Below are positions 1-5,395 of a stretch of 5,823 bases of DNA, in pieces. A program made the translations under genes and the position numbers. Below the pieces are notes generated by a model, which ran no database searches, was not told the DNA's origin, and saw nothing but the letters and a program-made list of their open reading frames with translations. Origin of the DNA: Candidatus Heimdallarchaeota archaeon. Lineage in GTDB: Archaea > Asgardarchaeota > Heimdallarchaeia > JABLTI01. Within the stretch, counting starts at the first letter, position 1, and every line of letters starts with the position of its first letter. The DNA lies in the NCBI GenBank assembly GCA_030602675.1, contig JAUVZH010000194.1:1-5823 (forward strand), given 5' to 3'.

Positions 1-1
1 G

Positions 2-118
2 GGTGCTATGCACGAAAGTGATTTTACAGATGAACCAAGAATTCGATCATTAGTTAGTGCTGAAGTTTTTTGTCCAAAATGTGGGAAAAATAACTCATTT
101 AAATTAAGTTCTCAATGA
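2..118 (+). pseudogene. N-terminal fragment of zinc-ribbon protein, ended by in-frame TGA
   Basis: This frame is open from the left edge of the window to a TGA at 116-118 and is the same frame as the 122-631 coding region that follows. The first ATG is at 8, preceded by a GGGTG that could be a ribosome binding site; the frame may also extend upstream of the window. It encodes about 36 residues from Met at 8 and carries a CPKCG knuckle (Cys codons 71-73 and 80-82), the first half of a zinc ribbon. The matching second knuckle, CDHC, lies just beyond the TGA (Cys codons 137-139 and 146-148). The two pieces therefore look like one protein split by a stop. A Trp codon (TGG) mutated or misread to TGA would restore a continuous CX2C-X18-CX2C ribbon. 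Nonsense mutation, sequencing error and stop readthrough are all possible; the first two are the simplest. Confidence 0.55.
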
Positions 119-121
119 AAA

Positions 122-631
122 ATGTTGAATTGTTTCTGTGATCATTGTAGTAAGCGCTTGAATGATTTTTGGGAAGCATATCAAGAAAACGAAATAGATC
201 TTATTCAATGTGAAAATTGTCAAGAATGGACTTTTAAAGATCTGTCTTATTGTATAAATTGTGGAAAGAAAGTAATAATCAAAGTACTAGATCAACCAGT
301 GAATGAAGTTGGTTTTGAAGAAGCTCAAACTGACGAAGAGAGAAAGACTAAGAAACTTCGTTATGCTATTTTTGGCATTTTAGGAATAGTTATTGGGATT
401 ATAATTACAATAGGAATAATTGTTTATGCAATAATGAGTTTGCGATTTGGTTTTTATTGTTGTTTAGAAGGATGTGTAGAATGCCTTGAGGTATGGGATA
501 ATTGCTGGGAATCACATCAGGACCAATCCTGCAATAATGCATTAAGTAAAACTGGTAATTATAGAAACGATTATGGAAACTTTGGTTTAAGAGAATTCCT
601 AAAAAGCAATTTAAAGTTAATAGGTGGTTAA
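122..631 (+). CDS. Zinc-ribbon single-pass membrane protein, probably continuing from an upstream in-frame fragment
   Basis: The open frame gives 169 residues from ATG 122. No ribosome binding site precedes that ATG, which supports the idea that the true gene starts at 8 or earlier and is broken by the TGA at 116-118. Residues 4-9 (C-F-C-D-H-C) are the second half of the upstream zinc ribbon. A complete second ribbon follows: Cys30, Cys33, Cys44 and Cys47 (CX2C-X10-CX2C). A charged linker (about 65-80) leads to one strongly hydrophobic helix at about 81-105. The C-terminal tail is rich in Cys (113, 114, 118, 121, 128, 137) and aromatic residues. With basic residues (KTKKLR) just before the helix, the zinc ribbons are predicted to be cytoplasmic and the Cys-rich tail external. 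Paired zinc ribbons followed by a membrane helix are common in uncharacterised archaeal proteins; I cannot assign a function. The stop is TAA. No partner gene follows on this strand for over 300 bases. Confidence 0.7.
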   Translation: MLNCFCDHCSKRLNDFWEAYQENEIDLIQCENCQEWTFKDLSYCINCGKKVIIKVLDQPVNEVGFEEAQTDEERKTKKLRYAIFGILGIVIGIIITIGIIVYAIMSLRFGFYCCLEGCVECLEVWDNCWESHQDQSCNNALSKTGNYRNDYGNFGLREFLKSNLKLIGG

Positions 632-677
632 TATATTCTCTTTTCAAATAAGACTCTTCAAATGACATACTTACCTC

Positions 678-740
678 CTAAGCGTGTCATTATCGAAATG
701 GACTTCTAGACCTTAAAGAAGAAGTGTGTGTTGTGAGTAT
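678..740 (+). repeat. Intergenic repeat, copy 1
   Basis: This is the best-preserved copy of a sequence found four times in the window. It starts CTAAGCGTGTC, continues with a variable middle (688-699), then the conserved core TGGACTTCTAGACCTTAAAG (699-718) and ends GAAGAAGTGTGTG, with a loosely shared GTGAGTAT tail (733-740). Over 678-727 it matches copy 2 at about 43 of 50 positions without gaps; 699-723 is identical to 5350-5374 of copy 4. An inverted repeat ACTTCT (702-707) / AGAAGT (720-725) with a 12-base loop lies in the core. Function unknown: recombination site, mobile-element remnant or transcribed element are all open. Confidence 0.8.
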
Positions 741-949
741 TATTTTATTTGTTTTACTTCTTGGATTGGTAATTTAATTCTTGAGATGAAATGAAAAACG
801 AAAATAGTTAGCACAAAGTAAGAGTATTGAGAGAAAGTAATAGATAACAAGATAAGAATAATAGGAGAATAATAGTTGATTTTAAGTCAAAAATGATTAG
901 AAAAAGGTTTTAATTTAGAAAAGAAAAATTGGTAGTTATGATATAGTTG

Positions 950-958
950 GGGGATGGT
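950..958 (+). promoter_or_regulatory. Ribosome binding site deciding the LRR start
   Basis: A G-rich run, GGGGATGG, ends about four bases before ATG 962. It supports 962 as the start over the in-frame TTG at 947, which has no purine-rich stretch at a suitable distance and would add only five residues (MGDGK). Confidence 0.45.
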
Positions 959-961
959 AAA

Positions 962-1798
962 ATGAAACATGTAATTATAAATGGACGAAAATCGAATGGA
1001 GAGGAATTTAGCGTAGAAGTAAGAAGAGAAGCAATAAAGCTCGACCTTACTTGCAATCAGCTTGTTTCTGTTGACCTCTCACAACTCGCGCAATGTACAA
1101 AGCTACAAACGCTATGGCTTTATAGCAATCAACTTGTTTCTATTGACCTTTCACCACTCACACAATGTACAAATCTCCAAAAGCTTTGGCTTTATGATAA
1201 TAAGCTTAACAAAATTGACCTTTCGCCACTCACTCAATGCACTGAATTACAAGAGCTTTTACTCAATCATAATCAGCTTATTTCTATTGACCTCTCACCA
1301 CTGATACATTGCACAAATCTACAATGGCTTGATCTTGGAAAAAATCAACTTAACAAAGTTAACCTTTCTCCACTTGCACATTGTACAACCCTGCAAAAGC
1401 TCTATCTTTATGAAAATCAGCTTGTTTCTGTTGATCTTTCACCACTTACAGAGTGCACTGAACTACTAGGTATTATTTTTGATGGTAATCGTTTTGAAGG
1501 AATTGACCTTACGCCACTAGCGAATTGTATAAAATTGCAATTGATTAATCTTAGTAACAATCAGCTTGTTTCAATTAAGTTTCCACCGCTCACATTATGC
1601 ACAGGACCACTATATCTCCATCTTAATAAGAATAAGTTAATGGAGATTGATGTAACTCCAATAAGAAAATGTAAGAAGTTAAGAAAATTAGTGATTGATC
1701 CAAAAACTGTTCTTTTATTGCAAGAACAAACGCTACCCAAAAAAGAGGATTTACCTGAAGGACTACAAGTTCATTATACCAGATTTAAAATAAAATAA
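962..1798 (+). CDS. Leucine-rich-repeat protein, nine 24-residue repeats
   Basis: The product has 278 residues, almost entirely leucine-rich repeats with a strict 24-residue (72-base) period. Repeats begin with the Asn of N-Q/K/R-L at residues 32, 56, 80, 104, 128, 152, 176, 200 and 224. The consensus is NQLxxIDLSPLxxCTxLQxLxLxx, with Cys and Pro at fixed places. A short N-terminal segment (1-24) with a strand-like MKHVIING precedes them and a Lys-rich C-terminal cap (about 248-278) follows. There is no signal peptide or membrane helix, so the protein should be cytoplasmic. LRR solenoids bind proteins, and no enzymatic domain is fused, so scaffold or recognition is the likely role. Repeats 1-6 are close copies even at DNA level while 7-9 are more divergent, which suggests expansion by internal duplication. 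The repeat style resembles LRR proteins of Asgard archaea (recollection, not a search). An in-frame TTG at 947 is a less likely start. The gene converges on the next one with 27 bases between stops. Confidence 0.88.
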   Translation: MKHVIINGRKSNGEEFSVEVRREAIKLDLTCNQLVSVDLSQLAQCTKLQTLWLYSNQLVSIDLSPLTQCTNLQKLWLYDNKLNKIDLSPLTQCTELQELLLNHNQLISIDLSPLIHCTNLQWLDLGKNQLNKVNLSPLAHCTTLQKLYLYENQLVSVDLSPLTECTELLGIIFDGNRFEGIDLTPLANCIKLQLINLSNNQLVSIKFPPLTLCTGPLYLHLNKNKLMEIDVTPIRKCKKLRKLVIDPKTVLLLQEQTLPKKEDLPEGLQVHYTRFKIK

Positions 1799-1825
1799 CC
1801 AGCATTAACATTAATAAAAAATTAC

Positions 1826-2722
1826 TTAACCACCTGCTTGTTTTAAACCTGCTTCTATTCCTTTTTTCAAAATTGCACCAATAGTATCTGCAAGTAAATC
1901 AAAAGCTTTGACTGCAATCTTTTTGGTTTTTCTCATAAAATTATATTGTTTTAGTCTCTTCCAAAGCTCAGCTTCAACATCCTTATTCTTCTTTTTACTT
2001 TTCTGAACGCTTTCATGTATTACTGAAAAGAGTTTTTCTAATTCGCTATTTATTTCATCCCATTCAGCTTTAGAATCAATTGGATATAACAATACATCAT
2101 TATCTTTCAGAGTTTGGAAAAATAGTATACATGGCAAATCCTTCTGTAATTTCTCTAGCTGGGTAACTATCTTGTAGCTTACTGCTAGATTGGGTTTCTT
2201 CCAAGCATATCCATGACCTTTTACATGTGGGACTAATTCTTGCATGAGTTCTAGTTTGAAAGCTTGGTTTGTTTTAATTCCATGTTTTTCTGCTAAAGCT
2301 TTGAGTTCTTTTTCAGTTTCCTTTTCTAAATTAATTCTGCTTTCTATAAATTCATCGTATGTCTTGTCTCTTTGTAAAGCTTTAAACTTTTCTCCATAAC
2401 TTGCACAAAAATATAGAAATTCATCATAATAAGCAGTTTTCTTTTCATCTATGTCATATTTTCTACTTTCAAGTATAAAATGTAAATAATCTCTATCTGA
2501 TAGTTCAGGACGGTCAAGTAAGAATATGAGACAATCTTCACCTGACATTTCATGTAAATTCATAATATTTAGTTTCATATATTCATGTATATTTGTGTGT
2601 GCTTCAGTATATAGCAGAAAGGAATAAATGGGATACGTACCTTTAGCTATTTCTTCAAAATCTTCTACTAAGCTTTCGATGTTTTCTAAAGAGTCCCAAG
2701 GAGCAAAATAAATAGCTGCCAT
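1826..2722 (-). CDS. Unrecognised alpha/beta protein with C-terminal amphipathic helix
   Basis: I do not recognise this 298-residue protein. I chose ATG 2722 because GGGGAAGGA sits about five bases upstream; an in-frame ATG at 2743 would add seven residues (MLTGKEN) that encode the binding site itself. The N-terminal part alternates strands and helices: MAAIYFAPW, a helix, YSFLLYT, an acidic helical stretch, then a hydrophobic strand CLIFLLDRP at about 64-72. A charged helical, possibly coiled-coil region spans about 123-150. A second strand, PCILFFQTL, is at about 197-205, followed by another charged helix. Residues about 269-296 form an amphipathic helix (AFDLLADTIGAILKKGIEAG), which might touch a membrane or a partner. 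No signal peptide and no convincing transmembrane segment are seen. No catalytic motif is evident. The gene lies head-to-tail with repeat copy 2 upstream and is convergent with the LRR gene. All in-frame stops point to TAA usage. Confidence 0.82.
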   Translation of the reverse strand: MAAIYFAPWDSLENIESLVEDFEEIAKGTYPIYSFLLYTEAHTNIHEYMKLNIMNLHEMSGEDCLIFLLDRPELSDRDYLHFILESRKYDIDEKKTAYYDEFLYFCASYGEKFKALQRDKTYDEFIESRINLEKETEKELKALAEKHGIKTNQAFKLELMQELVPHVKGHGYAWKKPNLAVSYKIVTQLEKLQKDLPCILFFQTLKDNDVLLYPIDSKAEWDEINSELEKLFSVIHESVQKSKKKNKDVEAELWKRLKQYNFMRKTKKIAVKAFDLLADTIGAILKKGIEAGLKQAGG

Positions 2723-2726
2723 GTTT

Positions 2727-2735
2727 TCCTTCCCC
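2727..2735 (-). promoter_or_regulatory. Ribosome binding site for the 298-residue protein
   Basis: On the minus strand the bases read GGGGAAGGA, ending four bases before ATG 2722. This is a good purine-rich match to a Shine-Dalgarno site and decides the start over the ATG at 2743. Confidence 0.55.
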
Positions 2736-2755
2736 GTTAACATAACTTAGATTTT

Positions 2756-2763
2756 GTTATAAA
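2756..2763 (-). promoter_or_regulatory. Possible archaeal TATA box
   Basis: The minus strand reads TTTATAAC, centred about 38 bases upstream of ATG 2722. With the usual archaeal distance of about 26 bases from box to transcription start, the leader would be about 12 bases and would just include the binding site, agreeing with the chosen start. In such AT-rich DNA a chance match is quite possible. Confidence 0.35.
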
Positions 2764-2814
2764 GGTTATTAAGCAAGAATTATTTTAAATTTTGGACCAT
2801 TAAATATTTCATAT

Positions 2815-2878
2815 CTAAGCGTGTCCTTCCCGAACCGGACTTCTAGCTCTTAAAGAAGAAGTGTGTTGACCTGAGTAT
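2815..2878 (+). repeat. Intergenic repeat, copy 2
   Basis: This copy reads CTAAGCGTGTC at its left end, CGGACTTCTAGCTC in the core and TTAAAGAAGAAGTGTGT at 2850-2866, the last identical to 713-729. It aligns without gaps to copy 1 from the left end and shares its CTGAGTAT/GTGAGTAT tail after one extra base. The ACTTCT/AGAAGT inverted repeat is intact. A second potential stem, GTCC/GGAC (flanking TTCCCGAACC), is perfect here but not in the other copies. It lies upstream of the 298-residue gene and downstream of the 383-residue gene. Confidence 0.8.
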
Positions 2879-2894
2879 CAATATTTTGATTTTT
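2877..2894 (+). terminator. Weak hairpin with T-tract after repeat copy 2
   Basis: ATCAA (2877-2881) and TTGAT (2886-2890) can pair around a four-base loop and are followed by TTTT. The stem has one GC pair only, so it is marginal. If real, it would end a plus-strand transcript through repeat copy 2, since no plus-strand gene lies just upstream. Confidence 0.15.
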
Positions 2895-3027
2895 CATATA
2901 CCTTAAAATAATTAGTTTTTTGAAAGCATTATTGAGTAAAATAGTGTTTGATTTTAAAATGAATAGATATCATTTAGCTTTGTTTTTTATTATTTGTTCA
3001 GTAATCAGCAATTCCATTCATTCAATA

Positions 3028-4179
3028 TTATTGTTGTGGTGTATTCTCAGTTAAATCAGATGAAACTGAACAATTAGATTTCATCTTACTATGATCCCTT
3101 GTTTCTATATTATACTCATTACATCTGTCATGTATTTCATCAAAAATGAGATTACGTGCAAAATTATAAGCTAAAATTTCTACAAATTCTAAGGTATATT
3201 CTCTTTCAAACATCATAATTAGTTTCTTCTTTGGTATCTTACCAACAAAATCATAAAAATCTTGATATCCTTCATAATCTTCGATATCTTTTTCTTTATT
3301 TAATGCTAACCATTCTGCAATCAAAGCTACTTTACTTCTTAGTTTGTCTATGTCCTTTCCTTTCATACTTGAGAAAAGTTTATTCTCTCTATGTTCAATA
3401 TCCTTAATAAAATCCGCCCAATTTTTCAACATAGCTACAAAAAAAGCAATTTCATCTTTTAATTTGATCTTATTTTCCGAATCACCTATATTCAGTTCAA
3501 TTGAATTCTTAAGTATTATATTCATTGGATGATAAACAACACTTTTTACCTTGTTACGTATAATTGCTAGAGTTTCTCGTAATTCATTAATCTTGTTTGT
3601 ATTGTTGATATTATTGAATTCCTTAATTATCGTTCTTGCTGAATTTATTAAAACATTAATGAAAATTATGAATGGAAATGTGTCATCGCCAGTTAGATTA
3701 GCAAATCTGAAATGCCACATATTAATTAACTCTTCAGCATCAACAGTAAATCTAGCACATTTTTTAAACCAATCATGAATTCTTTTCTCTTTTTCCTTTT
3801 CCCCTAAATTGAAATGTATAACTTCTGTTACTAAACTAAACAAGTTATTCCAAATATACACTGTTTTCTCTAAACATTCAAATTGCTTATCTATTCTTTT
3901 TTGTTTATTTAATTGAATTCTTTCTTGGAAAAGTTTTCTAAATTCAAAAAAACCTTCAATAATTGCTAGAATTATTGGTAGAAGAAAACTAATTGTAATC
4001 AACTTAAATGGTGTTGAATTTAGAAAATTCCATACCAAATCCCAGAACTCCAATTCCTTATTTATTCTTTGATAAATTAATAACATTATCAAATCAAAAA
4101 CAACTAATAGTACTGTAAGAATAATTATTAAATTTCTAATTTTCTTTGAAAAATGTTTTTCTTTAGTGATACTGCCCAC
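3028..4179 (-). CDS. Unrecognised protein with two N-terminal membrane helices and helical cytoplasmic domain
   Basis: The product is 383 residues. The start is GTG at 4179, because a TGA lies a few codons upstream in frame and no ATG codon occurs until about residue 32, inside the first membrane helix. A G-rich run (TTTGGGG) abuts the GTG, too close for a standard binding site, so the start is the least certain part. Hydrophobic helices lie at about 16-36 and 58-78. Basic residues before the first and after the second put both ends in the cytoplasm with a 20-residue outer loop. Residues from about 80 on are Lys/Glu/Asn-rich and mostly helical, with scattered Trp and hydrophobic heptads, ending in a polar tail (about 360-383). 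I see no enzyme motif and no known family; a membrane-anchored sensor or effector is only a guess. Repeat copies 2 and 3 flank the gene. Confidence 0.8.
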   Translation of the reverse strand: MGSITKEKHFSKKIRNLIIILTVLLVVFDLIMLLIYQRINKELEFWDLVWNFLNSTPFKLITISFLLPIILAIIEGFFEFRKLFQERIQLNKQKRIDKQFECLEKTVYIWNNLFSLVTEVIHFNLGEKEKEKRIHDWFKKCARFTVDAEELINMWHFRFANLTGDDTFPFIIFINVLINSARTIIKEFNNINNTNKINELRETLAIIRNKVKSVVYHPMNIILKNSIELNIGDSENKIKLKDEIAFFVAMLKNWADFIKDIEHRENKLFSSMKGKDIDKLRSKVALIAEWLALNKEKDIEDYEGYQDFYDFVGKIPKKKLIMMFEREYTLEFVEILAYNFARNLIFDEIHDRCNEYNIETRDHSKMKSNCSVSSDLTENTPQQ

Positions 4180-4201
4180 CCCAAATCAACAATGAGTTAA
4201 T

Positions 4202-4211
4202 CTATAATATA
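4202..4211 (-). promoter_or_regulatory. Possible TATA box for the 383-residue protein gene
   Basis: The minus strand reads TATATTATAG here, about 28 bases before the GTG start at 4179. An archaeal start of transcription 26 bases downstream would fall on or next to the GTG, giving a nearly leaderless mRNA, which would fit the absence of a well-placed ribosome binding site. Other TATA-like strings lie a little further upstream (4215-4234). Confidence 0.25.
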
Positions 4212-4232
4212 GCTATTAATTAATAAATTTTA

Positions 4233-4256
4233 TAGACCTTAAAGAGGAAGTGTGTG
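4233..4256 (+). repeat. Intergenic repeat, copy 3 (right half only)
   Basis: TAGACCTT (4233-4240) followed by AAAGAGGAAGTGTGTG (4241-4256) matches 707-730 of copy 1 with a single mismatch. The bases to the left (TTAATTAATAAATTTTA) no longer resemble the CTAAGCGTGTC half, and the left arm of the inverted repeat is lost. A weak tail similarity (CAGTGATTCT) continues to about 4266. It sits between the divergent starts of the 383-residue and HEPN genes. Confidence 0.7.
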
Positions 4257-4288
4257 CAGTGATTCTACTTTTATTGAATTATTTCTTG

Positions 4289-4309
4289 CTTAGCTTATGC
4301 TAAGTTTTT
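4289..4309 (+). terminator. Hairpin plus T-tract upstream of the HEPN gene
   Basis: CTTAGC (4289-4294) and GCTAAG (4299-4304) form a perfect six-pair stem with a TTAT loop, followed directly by TTTTT (4305-4309) and, after a G, TTT. This has the form of an intrinsic terminator on the plus strand. No plus-strand gene lies upstream for over 2 kb. It would therefore end a short transcript that includes repeat copy 3, insulate the HEPN gene, or simply be a chance palindrome. Confidence 0.35.
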
Positions 4310-4323
4310 GTTTCCAAAAGAAA

Positions 4324-4330
4324 TTTAATA
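4324..4330 (+). promoter_or_regulatory. Possible archaeal BRE/TATA promoter of the HEPN gene
   Basis: TTTAATA at 4324-4330 is preceded by an A-rich stretch (CCAAAAGAAA, 4314-4323) that could serve as a BRE. Transcription starting about 26 bases downstream would begin near 4350-4355. That lies past the ATG at 4338 but just before ATG 4362, which agrees with the choice of the later start. Confidence 0.4.
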
Positions 4331-4350
4331 CCTGTAAATGACTCTTAATA

Positions 4351-4358
4351 AAGGGAAG
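4351..4358 (+). promoter_or_regulatory. Ribosome binding site deciding the HEPN start
   Basis: AAGGGAAG lies three bases before ATG 4362. The earlier in-frame ATG at 4338 has no purine-rich site before it. Confidence 0.5.
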
Positions 4359-4361
4359 AAT

Positions 4362-5294
4362 ATGATAACTGAAAAGGAATTAGTGAAAATCAGAAAAGAA
4401 TATGAAGAAATGTTTGAGAATTTTCTAAGCTTTATGTTAAAGAACAATATTGTATTTAATGTATCAAGCTCACTTTTTGAAAATTTTCCAGAGAAATTAC
4501 CTGAATCAATTAAGAACAATTTTGAGATTTTTATCGATGAATTTCCTGAAGAGGAAGGTACTTTGAAAAAACATAATAATAAAATTAAGAAATTGCGTAA
4601 GCAAATAATTGAGGAAGTTAAGAAAAATCCAGATATGAATGTGGAAGATTTACAAAAAATCAAACAAGTGTTTGAAGAAATGCTTCTTCCTGAAAAAGTA
4701 ATAACTGTAGGTCTATTAATATTCTTAGCTATTTTGGATCCTGATTTATTCACAAATAAAAATATTAAAAAGATATTAACAGAAGATTTTAGGAATGCTA
4801 TTTACTCTAGACAACTAATAATGATAATTGCTCATCTTGAGGCTTTTATTATTGATAGTGTAAAGATTATTTGTAAAGCTTGTCCACAGAAATTAATGAG
4901 AAACAATAAAATTGAATATAAGAAAATTCTAAGTGAAAATATTAACAAACAGGAGTTAATTGAAATATTAACAGATGATCTAATTGAAAAATTAGGTTGT
5001 AATGTTTCAATCAAGAAGAGTGTTGAAATTTTAGAAAAGGAATTTAAAATAGATGTTAGTAATAAGAAGCAATTACTAGTTTTAGGGGAAGCAGAGGAGA
5101 TTAGACATCTATATATTCATAAAGGTGGAAAAATCGATAGAAAATTCACAGAAAAAATAAATAGAGATTTGAAGAAAGGAAAAAAGTATCAGATAAAGAA
5201 GGATGATTTGAAAGAATATTATAATCAAAGCATTTTTCTAGGAACTGAGATATTTGACAAAATTAGCAATCAAAAATTTATAATAAAAAGTTAA
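4362..5294 (+). CDS. Predicted HEPN-domain ribonuclease-like protein
   Basis: The product has 310 residues from ATG 4362; starting at ATG 4338 would add eight. The N-terminal part (1-105) is a set of charged helices, followed by a hydrophobic helix LLIFLAILDPDLF (about 118-130). Residues about 140-275 look like a HEPN fold: a helix pair beginning RQLIMIIAHLEAFIIDSVKI, more helices, then the signature EEIRHLYIHKGGKIDRKF. There Arg248 and His253 form an RX4H motif, and the K-G-G-x-I-D continuation resembles the HNxGxVD that follows in many HEPN proteins. In that family the Arg and His are at the RNase active site of a dimer and act in toxin-antitoxin, CRISPR and abortive-infection systems. No minimal nucleotidyltransferase antitoxin or other adjacent partner is seen, and the N-terminal domain is unrecognised. 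The protein should be soluble; the hydrophobic helix is short. Family placement is by motif and helix pattern only. Confidence 0.8.
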   Translation: MITEKELVKIRKEYEEMFENFLSFMLKNNIVFNVSSSLFENFPEKLPESIKNNFEIFIDEFPEEEGTLKKHNNKIKKLRKQIIEEVKKNPDMNVEDLQKIKQVFEEMLLPEKVITVGLLIFLAILDPDLFTNKNIKKILTEDFRNAIYSRQLIMIIAHLEAFIIDSVKIICKACPQKLMRNNKIEYKKILSENINKQELIEILTDDLIEKLGCNVSIKKSVEILEKEFKIDVSNKKQLLVLGEAEEIRHLYIHKGGKIDRKFTEKINRDLKKGKKYQIKKDDLKEYYNQSIFLGTEIFDKISNQKFIIKS

Positions 5295-5328
5295 TATGAG
5301 TTGAATAATGGTAAATAGCTATACACAC

Positions 5329-5374
5329 CTAAGTGTGATCATCCCAAACTGGACTTCTAGACCTTAAAGAAGAA
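5329..5374 (+). repeat. Intergenic repeat, copy 4 (right end lost)
   Basis: CTAAGTGTGATC begins the copy and 5350-5374 is identical to 699-723 of copy 1 (25 bases). The left end lines up with copies 1 and 2 without gaps. After GAAGAA the sequence departs (AACCTC instead of GTGTGTG), so the right arm of the inverted repeat is incomplete. A perfect small palindrome CACAC-CTAA-GTGTG (5324-5337) spans the left boundary and is not present in the other copies. It lies between the convergent ends of the HEPN and UDG-like genes, about 20 bases beyond the UDG stop. Confidence 0.78.
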
Positions 5375-5395
5375 AACCTCAATAATGAAATCATC

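Larger units (their letters stand above)
632..961. other. 330-base gap without a credible gene; contains repeat copy 1
   Basis: The stretch begins with a pyrimidine-rich run (635-646) that could serve as an archaeal T-tract transcription end for the zinc-ribbon gene. It then holds repeat copy 1 (678-740), a T-rich patch (741-760) and a purine-rich tract (about 780-935) with many stops in all frames. A weak TATA-like string TTTTAATTTAG lies at 908-918, about 45-50 bases before the LRR start. I see no tRNA, no long hairpin with a T-tract and no small ORF with a binding site. Confidence 0.5.

Noticed and set aside
116..118. Genome-wide TGA reassignment to Trp
   Set aside because: Only one in-frame TGA is seen; every other Trp in the window is TGG and no other gene contains an internal TGA.
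405..668. 87-codon minus-strand frame opposite the zinc-ribbon gene
   Set aside because: It is antisense to the membrane helix and Cys-rich tail, with no recognisable motif; the plus frame has ordered Cys pairs.
678..740. Integron attC site
   Set aside because: The left end (A-C/T-C-T-A-A-G in copies 2 and 4) is one base off RYYYAAC, but no GTTRRRY core lies at the other end, the two ends are not complementary, and no integrase is in view. Kept only as an analogy.
1062..1304. Repetitive 80-codon plus-strand frame inside the LRR gene
   Set aside because: It is the out-of-frame shadow of the 72-base repeat and has no ribosome binding site.
2820..2860. tRNA-like T-arm on the minus strand of repeat copy 2 (GTCCGGTTCGGG)
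   Set aside because: No five-pair stem with a seven-base loop, no acceptor or anticodon arms, and the bases are not kept in the other copies.
3028..3200. HEPN motif in the C-terminal part of the 383-residue protein (ARNLIFDEIHDR)
   Set aside because: Arg and His are separated by seven residues, outside the RX4-6H range, and the typical following HNxG context is absent.
3344..3778. Two plus-strand frames opposite the 383-residue gene (62 and 75 codons)
   Set aside because: Both are short antisense shadows without binding sites, while the minus frame is long and continuous.
4325..4753. 142-codon minus-strand frame opposite the HEPN gene
   Set aside because: Ser/Ile/Phe-rich composition is typical of an antisense shadow of a Lys/Glu-rich gene, and the HEPN frame has promoter, binding site and motif support.
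678..5374. CRISPR array
   Set aside because: Copies are 1-2 kb apart with genes between them; there are no short uniform spacers.
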